Below are positions 6,016-10,630 of a stretch of 10,630 nt of DNA, piece by piece. A program made the translations under genes and the position numbers. This stretch comes from Anaerolineales bacterium UBA6668. GTDB lineage: Bacteria; Chloroflexota; Anaerolineae; Anaerolineales; UBA6668. The notes under the pieces were generated by a model, which saw nothing but the letters and a program-made list of their open reading frames with translations, ran no database searches and was not told where the DNA came from. The stretch is taken from the NCBI GenBank assembly GCA_002455215.1, contig DKKK01000151.1:8598-19227 (forward strand). The letters run 5' to 3'. Numbering within the stretch: position 1 is the stretch's first letter; each line of letters starts with the position of its first letter.

Positions 6016-6939
6016 CTAAGCATGTTCTGCCGCTTCTTGCTCCACCGTCAAGCGGGCATCCGCACGATTCGCCACAATTTCTGCCAGCCAAGCGATGAGA
6101 AAATATAGCAGTGCAAATAGCGTGACCAAGCCTGCTACCAATGGGGGGTGCAAAAAAGTGGGCTGGGCGCGGGTGGCAGTACTGCGGGCTGTCACCATTG
6201 CTAGGGCAAATAATCTCCCGACCCCTTCCCAATTGAAGAGCCTTTCCACCAGAATCATTTCTGCCAAGAGCAGGCGCAAACTGCTTGCCACCACAGCACT
6301 GAGCGGGGCAATAATATTGGCGAATGCATCCCGTGCGCGAATATCTTGCCAGGTTTTACCATAACCACGGGCGGTGAGCACATACGGCTTTTTAAATTCC
6401 GCTTGTAAAAAATTTGCGGTAAAGCGGGCAATTTGCAAGGTGGGGCGGATGCTTAGAGTCAGAAACGGCAGTACCCACAATAGCCCATTCCCCAAACTGC
6501 TCGGCAGACGCCAGGCAAGCAATAAAAATACCGCACCCAAGTAGAAAGCGGGTAGCCCCAAGGCAAGGCTGGCGCTCCAGAGTAAGGTGGGTTGAGTCCT
6601 TGGTGGGGAGTGCTGGACACTCACCTTCCCTAGCCAGATACCCACCGGCAGGCTAATCAGTGCCACACCGAGCGCTAAAATTCCGCTCATTGCCATTGCT
6701 TTACCCAAATTAATACCGTCTACACTGGGGTTGGGTGGAAATAGAGTTGGCGTGCCAGTAAATAGGTTCTGTAAGTAGGAGAAATAAGCAGGAAAAAAGG
6801 GGGGCAGGTTGGCGTTGCTGGAAAGGAAGGGGCTACGTTTGAGATAAAGAATCTGCGCAAAGTAGGCATAACCAAAACCCAGCACATTGACCAGCCACAA
6901 CAAAAGCAAAATGGAGACGAACCGCTTAATAACCTGCAT
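6016..6939 (-). CDS. Orphan DppB/OppB-like ABC transporter permease, divergent
   Basis: Membrane component of a binding-protein-dependent ABC importer of the peptide/nickel type. The 307 residues show an N-terminal helix (about 7-29), an outer loop rich in Pro and Phe (35-75), and four or five further helices at about 82-104, 119-142, 150-165, 207-230 and 266-288. The ATPase-contact (EAA) loop is clear: YVLTARGYGKTWQDI (186-200) followed by RARDAFANIIAPL, and then VERLFNWEGVGRLFALA (231-247), all in the order expected of DppB. The PGDP-type motif usually found after the first helix and the C-terminal DPR motif are not seen, so the protein is divergent. No substrate-binding protein, second permease or ATPase gene lies in the window. 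The next gene downstream is convergent, so a missing partner cannot be encoded there on this transcript. A TATAAT ends seven bases before the ATG, suggesting a leaderless message. Confidence 0.82.
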   Translation of the reverse strand: MQVIKRFVSILLLLWLVNVLGFGYAYFAQILYLKRSPFLSSNANLPPFFPAYFSYLQNLFTGTPTLFPPNPSVDGINLGKAMAMSGILALGVALISLPVGIWLGKVSVQHSPPRTQPTLLWSASLALGLPAFYLGAVFLLLAWRLPSSLGNGLLWVLPFLTLSIRPTLQIARFTANFLQAEFKKPYVLTARGYGKTWQDIRARDAFANIIAPLSAVVASSLRLLLAEMILVERLFNWEGVGRLFALAMVTARSTATRAQPTFLHPPLVAGLVTLFALLYFLIAWLAEIVANRADARLTVEQEAAEHA

Positions 6940-6946
6940 ACAGTTG

Positions 6947-6952
6947 ATTATA
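6947..6952 (-). promoter_or_regulatory. -10 box of a likely leaderless promoter for the ABC permease
   Basis: A perfect TATAAT on the minus strand ends seven bases before the permease ATG at 6939, and there is no Shine-Dalgarno sequence. The arrangement copies the one before murE. No TTGACA-like -35 is found; that position is taken by the terminator hairpin of the upstream gene. Confidence 0.5.
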
Positions 6953-6954
6953 AA

Positions 6955-6986
6955 GCAAAAAGCGACTTGCCACAGTCGCTTTTTGC
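6955..6986 (-). terminator. Strong rho-independent terminator after the DUF4349 gene
   Basis: GCAAAAAGCGACT (6955-6967) pairs perfectly over 13 bases with AGTCGCTTTTTGC (6974-6986) around a 6-base loop. On the minus strand the stem ends in TTTTTGCTTT, 21 bases after the stop codon of the DUF4349 gene. The T-rich tail runs into the -10 box of the next gene (6947-6952), so an old transcription unit ends exactly where a new one starts. Confidence 0.88.
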
Positions 6987-7007
6987 AGAACTTTTGAGCA
7001 GATAAAT

Positions 7008-7994
7008 TTATTCTGCCGTTGGTTTTTCTACTTTTGGCTGAGCTTTGCTGGGGCGGTTATTTCTCCACCAGCGGCGTGCAAGCCAGAACACCGGGAACAT
7101 AATGAGCAATGCGGGTCCACCACAGATGGCTAAGCGAATGAGCAGATCTACCAAACCTTGTAGCCCCACTACTAAATCTTCAAAACTTTCTTTGACTGTT
7201 ACCCAGGGCGTCCATCCCGGGATTTCAATCGGTTGGGTTTTGACATCTGGTTGTAGGTCAATGCTAATGGAAGACAGTGCCGCCGCTTGCTCGTAATATT
7301 TCATTTGCCCTTGAATCACTTCAATTTGTTCTCGCGTGGCAACCAATTGATTATAAACTGCCAAAACGTCTTCGGTCTTTTTGGCTTCTTCCATAATTTT
7401 TTGCAATTGGGCTTCAGCGGCTTGCAGGTTCTTCAAGCGGCTACTCAGGTCTGTGTACTCTTGCGTAATGTCCTGCCCGGAAATCGATTCGCTCGAAACT
7501 TCCACAGCCATCGCCTTTAACTGGCTCATCGCTTCATCTAAACGGGCAGAGTCCACGCGAATTTGAATGTTGGCGGCATTGTACACTTGATAATTCCCAT
7601 TACCAATTGGATAGCTATTTTCATATAGATTGGATGTAACCACAAACCCCCCATATTCTTTGGCAAGTTCTGAAATTTGCTTAATAGCCACCGTTGTATC
7701 CGCCACAACCAAACTCAAATTTGCATTGTAGATGACCATGCGCAGGTTGCTTTGACCCTCTTTTGAAGTGGAATTTGCCAGTGAGCCTTCTTCGCCGGTA
7801 GTTATAGCGCCAGCAGTAGCATACGGTTGTGCTGGCATTACATCAGCATATCCCGCATCCATTGCTGGTTCAGCGCCCCCATAGCTGGGAGCAACTGGCA
7901 TTTCTTCCGCTGTGCGCGATGCAACCGGGGAACAAGCACCGAGCGCAACCAAAAGGGTCACGAATAAAAAGATGGAAAAAAACTTTGTTTTCAT
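7008..7994 (-). CDS. DUF4349 domain lipoprotein with C-terminal membrane helix
   Basis: From the chosen ATG the product has 328 residues. It opens MKTKFF with a hydrophobic core and the lipobox LGAC (Cys21), so it should be lipidated after export. A low-complexity linker rich in Ala, Pro, Gly and Ser covers about 22-80. The DUF4349 region (about 83-248) starts LRMVIYNANLSLVV, has EYGGFVV (113-119), and contains a helical, probably coiled-coil part at about 175-238 (YTDLSSRLKNLQAAEAQLQK). Helix 276-306 and a basic tail (307-328) give the usual C-terminal anchor of this family. Function is unknown; an envelope role is inferred. The start is fixed by AAGGAG six bases before the ATG; a start 13 codons earlier would hide the lipoprotein signal. 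It lies 114 bases after manA on the same strand and ends in a strong terminator. Confidence 0.87.
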   Translation of the reverse strand: MKTKFFSIFLFVTLLVALGACSPVASRTAEEMPVAPSYGGAEPAMDAGYADVMPAQPYATAGAITTGEEGSLANSTSKEGQSNLRMVIYNANLSLVVADTTVAIKQISELAKEYGGFVVTSNLYENSYPIGNGNYQVYNAANIQIRVDSARLDEAMSQLKAMAVEVSSESISGQDITQEYTDLSSRLKNLQAAEAQLQKIMEEAKKTEDVLAVYNQLVATREQIEVIQGQMKYYEQAAALSSISIDLQPDVKTQPIEIPGWTPWVTVKESFEDLVVGLQGLVDLLIRLAICGGPALLIMFPVFWLARRWWRNNRPSKAQPKVEKPTAE

Positions 7995-8108
7995 TTGAAC
8001 TCCTTGTACGGCATTGCCGATAAAAAATCTCACTTCTCGCTATTGAAACGCACTAGCATACCCAAAAGTTCCACACAATTTGGCTATTCGGCAATTCCCA
8101 TAAAGTTT

Positions 8109-9035
8109 CTAACTGGCGAGCAAGATGCGGGCAGTGGGTAGCCCGCACAATTGCACCTTGCCCAAAGCCGCCGGGAGAAGCACACTTTGAAAACGCGGCA
8201 ACTGCCAGATTTGCCCCTGCCAACGGAGTTCGGCACTCCCTTCCACCACAGTTAAAATAAGCATTGTGTCCATGCTTGTGTCTAGCTCAAGCGGGTGGGT
8301 GAGCGGCATACTCTCAAGTTTGAAATAGTCACATTCGGCTAATATTTGGCGCACAGCCGGAGCAGTATCCTGTAGTAAGGTGTGGACTGGCTGGCGGGTT
8401 GGGTCACTCACTGCCACCGACTGTTCAATGTGCAAAGTGCGCCCTGCCGCCGCTGGACGTTCCCAATCATATACCCGGTAGGTGATATCAGAAGTTTGTT
8501 GGAGCTCGTACAAAAGCAAGCCAGGACCGAGCGCATGGATCGTGCCTGCGGCTATGAAAAAGGTATCTCCAACTTGTACGGATTGGTTTTGCACCACTTG
8601 TAAGATCGTGCCTGAGCGGATGGCGTGTGCCAATTGTTCGGCGCTGACGTTTGGCTTTACCCCGGCAATAATCGTTGCTTGCGCATCTGCCGCCAAAATG
8701 TGCCACACTTCGGTTTTGCCTTGTTGGTCGGCGCCAGCCAATTGGCGGGCTTGTTCATCATTGGGATGCACCTGCACCGATAGCCAATCCTGACAATCTA
8801 AAAATTTTATGAGCAGTGGGAAACGCTCGGCGGCACGTTTGCCTGTGAGTTGCCTCCCCAATGCTTGATGCACTTGGGCTAGCGAACACCCCTGCCAATG
8901 CCCGTTTGAAATCAGGTTTCCTTCATAGACTGCCCACATTTCGCCCACTGGCGGGTCACTCGCTTGCAGGCGTTGTCCCCCCCATACGCGTTGGAAATAT
9001 TGCGGCTGGCAAATCAGTGGATAGATAGGCATCAT
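8109..9035 (-). CDS. manA: Mannose-6-phosphate isomerase, type I (zinc enzyme)
   Basis: Cytoplasmic enzyme interconverting mannose-6-phosphate and fructose-6-phosphate, linking glycolysis to GDP-mannose supply or mannose use. Length is 308 residues, like the short class I enzymes such as Bacillus ManA. The cupin zinc site is visible: SVQVHPNDEQA with Gln88 and His90, GKTEVWHIL with Glu109, and GTIHALGPGLLLYEL with His167. SDITYRVYDWER (182-193) supplies the conserved Arg187. The N-terminus has WGGQRL (18-23) and GEMWAVYEG (31-39), also typical. I chose the ATG at 9035 because MMPIYPLICQP begins where the family begins; a frame from 9095 adds 20 residues that look like translated leader DNA. 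An ATG at 9032 is equally possible. No Shine-Dalgarno is seen. No terminator separates it from the DUF4349 gene, so read-through is likely. Confidence 0.93.
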   Translation of the reverse strand: MMPIYPLICQPQYFQRVWGGQRLQASDPPVGEMWAVYEGNLISNGHWQGCSLAQVHQALGRQLTGKRAAERFPLLIKFLDCQDWLSVQVHPNDEQARQLAGADQQGKTEVWHILAADAQATIIAGVKPNVSAEQLAHAIRSGTILQVVQNQSVQVGDTFFIAAGTIHALGPGLLLYELQQTSDITYRVYDWERPAAAGRTLHIEQSVAVSDPTRQPVHTLLQDTAPAVRQILAECDYFKLESMPLTHPLELDTSMDTMLILTVVEGSAELRWQGQIWQLPRFQSVLLPAALGKVQLCGLPTARILLAS

Positions 9036-9103
9036 AAAATTGCTTGAATTAACAGGAACGTTAAAAAAATTTAACCAACGATTACTGAAAATCACGTATA
9101 CTT

Positions 9104-9124
9104 ATATTCAACACGAATGAAAAT
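9104..9124 (+). repeat. Dispersed repeat copy upstream of manA
   Basis: ATATTCAACACGAATGAAAA lines up with the copy at 9953-9973 (16 of 21 positions, all differences transitions) and with the minus-strand copy at 74-94. It sits in the divergent region between manA and the PAP2-like gene and supplies the left arm of an 11-bp inverted repeat with 9188-9198. Confidence 0.5.
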
Positions 9125-9198
9125 TGCCCTTTTTTCCTTAAGAACAAAAACGCAACTTGATATTTGGCACGTGTGCCGAATATAACCCGTGTTGAATA
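9105..9198. repeat. Nested inverted repeats in the manA / PAP2-like divergent intergenic region
   Basis: Outer arms TATTCAACACG (9105-9115) and CGTGTTGAATA (9188-9198) are perfect 11-bp complements. Inside, TATTTGGCAC (9161-9170) and GTGCCGAATA (9173-9182) form a 10-2-10 inverted repeat with one mismatch. All four arms share the pattern TATTYRRCAC, so the structure looks built from copies of the same dispersed repeat. Possible readings are a divergent operator region, a hairpin in RNA, or a tiny remnant element with terminal inverted repeats. No target-site duplication is seen. Confidence 0.55.
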
Positions 9199-9226
9199 CA
9201 GTTTGTACATTAAATTTTACCCCGAA

Positions 9227-9832
9227 ATGGATAACTTCGCAGAAATTGAACTCAATAAAGTAGCGGATTGGATCGCCAATATTATCTCACCACCGGTTGT
9301 TGCACTGGTGGGGTTGGCATTGGTGGCGTTAAAAGAAAACTCTTGGGCAGGCTGGCAAGCAATTGGAATGGCGCTGGCAATCGGATTTTGTGTGCCGATG
9401 GGCTATTTGCTGTGGTCCATGCGTGCCGGAAGGGTGAGCGATTTCCACATTTTTGACCGCTCCGAGCGTATCCGCCCTATGTTAGTCAGTGTGGTGGCGA
9501 TTGCGCTAGTTTGTCTTGTTTTGTGGGTAAGCCATGCACCCCGTTTGGTGAGTGTATTGATGACGATTAATCTGCTCATCACCCTTACACTGACCATTAC
9601 CACTTTTTGGTGGAAAATCAGTGGGCACAGTGCCACGATTGCCAGTTTTGCCATGCTGGTTTGGATATTGTTTGGCGGGATTTACGCACTCGCCGTATTG
9701 CCTTTAGTACCAGTCGTGATGTGGGCAAGGTGGTATCGCAAAAAACACACGTTCTGGCAAACGCTGATGGGTAGCTTGTTAGGCGTTGTTTGGATGACTT
9801 CTGCTATGCGTTGGCTAAATGGGTTTTGGTGA
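9227..9832 (+). CDS. Divergent PAP2-like integral membrane protein
   Basis: From the ATG at 9227 the protein has 201 residues with about six membrane helices, near 15-35, 44-64, 84-102, 106-127, 136-165 and 178-197. Three segments resemble the PAP2 (type 2 phosphatidic acid phosphatase) signature in order: DRSERIRP (77-84) for motif one, KISGHS (130-135) for the PSGH motif, and ARWYRKKHTFWQ (167-178) for SR-x5-H-x3-D. Both histidines (134, 174) and Arg168 are kept, but Pro is replaced by Ile and the final Asp by Gln. Such proteins dephosphorylate lipid phosphates or undecaprenyl pyrophosphate at the membrane; activity here is uncertain. The frame can extend to a TTG at 9164, but that part lies inside an intergenic inverted repeat, so the ATG is preferred. 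No Shine-Dalgarno is seen. It is divergent from manA. Confidence 0.7.
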   Translation: MDNFAEIELNKVADWIANIISPPVVALVGLALVALKENSWAGWQAIGMALAIGFCVPMGYLLWSMRAGRVSDFHIFDRSERIRPMLVSVVAIALVCLVLWVSHAPRLVSVLMTINLLITLTLTITTFWWKISGHSATIASFAMLVWILFGGIYALAVLPLVPVVMWARWYRKKHTFWQTLMGSLLGVVWMTSAMRWLNGFW

Positions 9833-10155
9833 GTGTCTTGCACAAGTTGTCTGTGAAAGTCACTTTTGCAAAATTGAATTTTCTGAACACGACTAGCCAG
9901 AAGTAAAAAATGGATGTATGCTAAATTTATTGCAACAGGTTACTTTCATTGCATATTTGACACGGATGGAAACACCGTTGTTTTCTTAAATAAAAAGCAA
10001 AAATCTGACCTGTGTCCAATATGGCTCTGCTATGAAAAAAAGCTGATATTAACCCATTACAGCTTCCCAAGCAGGATTGTCGCAACAGCAGGAGCCGACA
10101 ACACAATTGATTGCAAACGCACTTTGCAAACTTTCACAAACGACAAGGAGACACT
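9833..10155. other. Intergenic region with a repeat copy, no convincing gene
   Basis: A frame of 81 codons (9914-10159) crosses this region and overlaps the next start codon. It has no ribosome binding site, no membrane or domain character, and about 21 of its bases are a dispersed repeat copy, so I do not call it. Other contents are the small hairpin CTTG-CA-CAAG (9838-9847), a possible second, poorer repeat copy on the minus strand near 10010-10023, and the direct repeat TTGCAAAC at 10111-10118 and 10124-10131. No clear promoter for the next gene was found. Confidence 0.55.
9953..9973 (+). repeat. Dispersed repeat copy (TTTGACACGGATG type)
   Basis: ATATTTGACACGGATGGAAA followed by C agrees with the minus-strand copy at 74-94 at 19 of 21 positions, nearly 10 kb away. 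Both lie in non-coding DNA. This pair is the best evidence in the window for a dispersed intergenic repeat. Confidence 0.6.
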
Positions 10156-10488
10156 ATGAACAAACGCTTATTGGTTACTATTTTGACCTTGATAACGGCT
10201 GTTATCCACATTTTCTTGGGTATGAGCTTTTGGGGCGACACCATGAGTACACTTATGGTACTCAATGGCTTGGGCTATTTGGCATTGCTTTCCGGCTTAT
10301 ACTACCTGCCCCAGTTCGCAGGGCAACGTCCACTCTTTCATTGGGCACTCATCCTATTTGCAATCGTTACCATTATCGCTTACTTCATCGTCAACCAAAG
10401 CTTAGGCAGTGGACTCGGCATTGCCACCAAGCTGATTGAACTGGTTCTGGTGCTAGTTTTGCTATTTGTAAAAGAAAAAGCACAGTAA
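10156..10488 (+). CDS. Small four-helix membrane protein of unknown function
   Basis: The product has 110 residues and four predicted membrane helices at about 5-24, 31-52, 62-80 and 86-105, with short loops and a charged tail KEKAQ. No catalytic motif is visible. Features that may help a search are TAVIHIFLG (14-22), VLNGLGYLALL (35-45), LPQFAGQRPLFHWALILF (51-68) and TKLIELVLVL (91-100). I have the impression of similar short membrane proteins in Chloroflexota and halophilic archaea, but cannot confirm it. The ATG is fixed by AAGGAG about six bases upstream; a frame from 10111 adds 15 residues with no start signal. It is probably monocistronic because a strong terminator follows 20 bases after the stop codon. 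Gene call sure, function unknown. Confidence 0.85.
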   Translation: MNKRLLVTILTLITAVIHIFLGMSFWGDTMSTLMVLNGLGYLALLSGLYYLPQFAGQRPLFHWALILFAIVTIIAYFIVNQSLGSGLGIATKLIELVLVLVLLFVKEKAQ

Positions 10489-10508
10489 ACTTCGCCAAAC
10501 TGACCTGC

Positions 10509-10544
10509 AAAAAGCGGCGTGCAAATCAATGCACGCCGCTTTTT
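10509..10544 (+). terminator. Strong rho-independent terminator (15-bp stem)
   Basis: AAAAAGCGGCGTGCA (10509-10523) pairs perfectly with TGCACGCCGCTTTTT (10530-10544) around the loop AATCAA, with TCTTATG after the stem. It closes the small membrane protein gene and, being flanked by A and T tracts, could act in both directions. Confidence 0.92.
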
Positions 10545-10582
10545 CTTATGGCAAGGCCGTTGCTTTCAAAGCGCAAAAACAG

Positions 10583-10611
10583 TTGACATGCAAACAAGAA
10601 TGGCGTAAAAT
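10583..10611 (+). promoter_or_regulatory. Near-consensus sigma-70-type promoter at the window edge
   Basis: TTGACA (10583-10588), a 17-base spacer and TAAAAT (10606-10611) make the best promoter in the window, reading rightward out of it. The transcript start would fall near 10618, inside the palindrome at 10609-10630. The gene it drives is beyond the window. Confidence 0.8.
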
Positions 10612-10630
10612 GAACGAACGTTCGTTCATT
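10609..10630. promoter_or_regulatory. Perfect 22-bp TetR-type operator overlapping the promoter
   Basis: AATGAACGAAC (10609-10619) is followed by its exact complement GTTCGTTCATT to the last base of the window. TGAACG...CGTTCA palindromes are a recurring form of TetR-family operator. It overlaps the last bases of the -10 box and the expected transcript start, a position suited to repression. The palindrome might extend further outside the window. A TetR regulator or its target is likely just to the right. Confidence 0.7.

Noticed and set aside
9036..9095. 20-residue N-terminal extension of ManA
   Set aside because: Family similarity begins at MMPIYPLICQP; the upstream sequence is AT-rich leader DNA without a start signal.
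9914..10159. 81-codon plus-strand frame overlapping the start of the small membrane protein gene
   Set aside because: No ribosome binding site and no recognisable protein features, and it includes a dispersed repeat copy; the downstream ATG has its own good AAGGAG.

Overview
The window looks like chromosomal DNA of a Gram-positive-type or atypical-envelope bacterium, most plausibly Chloroflexota (Anaerolineae-like). This is an inference from the gene mix: a DUF4349 lipoprotein with a C-terminal membrane helix, a MurE of the 'EDPR' type, a polyprenyl-phosphate sugar phosphotransferase, a type I ManA, and a mixture of Shine-Dalgarno (SD) and apparently leaderless starts. No rRNA, tRNA, CRISPR array, transposase or phage gene was seen.

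Layout. 1-345 is intergenic, with fragments of a short dispersed repeat and a terminator. 346-723 (-) is a small DoxX-type membrane protein. 724-1348 is a long AT-rich intergenic region with two dyad operators, five copies of the heptamer ATGTGCA and a run of 15 T. 1349-2702 (+) is a tightly spaced two-gene cassette of unknown function (a membrane-anchored protein, then a secreted small protein), closed by a perfect 22-bp palindrome. 2915-4471 (+) is murE and 4543-5949 (+) is a WcaJ/WbaP-like sugar phosphotransferase. They converge on a minus-strand block: manA (9035-8109), a DUF4349 lipoprotein (7994-7008), then an orphan DppB-like ABC permease (6939-6016). 9227-9832 (+) is a divergent PAP2-like membrane protein. 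9833-10155 has no convincing gene. 10156-10488 (+) is a small four-helix membrane protein with a strong terminator. The window ends in a near-consensus sigma-70-type promoter whose -10 box runs into a perfect TetR-type operator.

How the genes fit together. MurE (peptidoglycan precursor), the sugar phosphotransferase (first step of a polyprenyl-linked glycan), ManA (fructose-6-P/mannose-6-P exchange feeding GDP-mannose) and the PAP2-like protein (a possible lipid phosphatase) all suit an envelope or exopolysaccharide role. They lie in separate transcription units, so this is a theme rather than an operon. The most unusual parts are the uncharacterised two-gene cassette with its unusual upstream region, the recurring TATTYRRCACG-type repeat, and the TATAAT-N6/7-ATG arrangement in front of murE and the permease, which predicts leaderless mRNAs.
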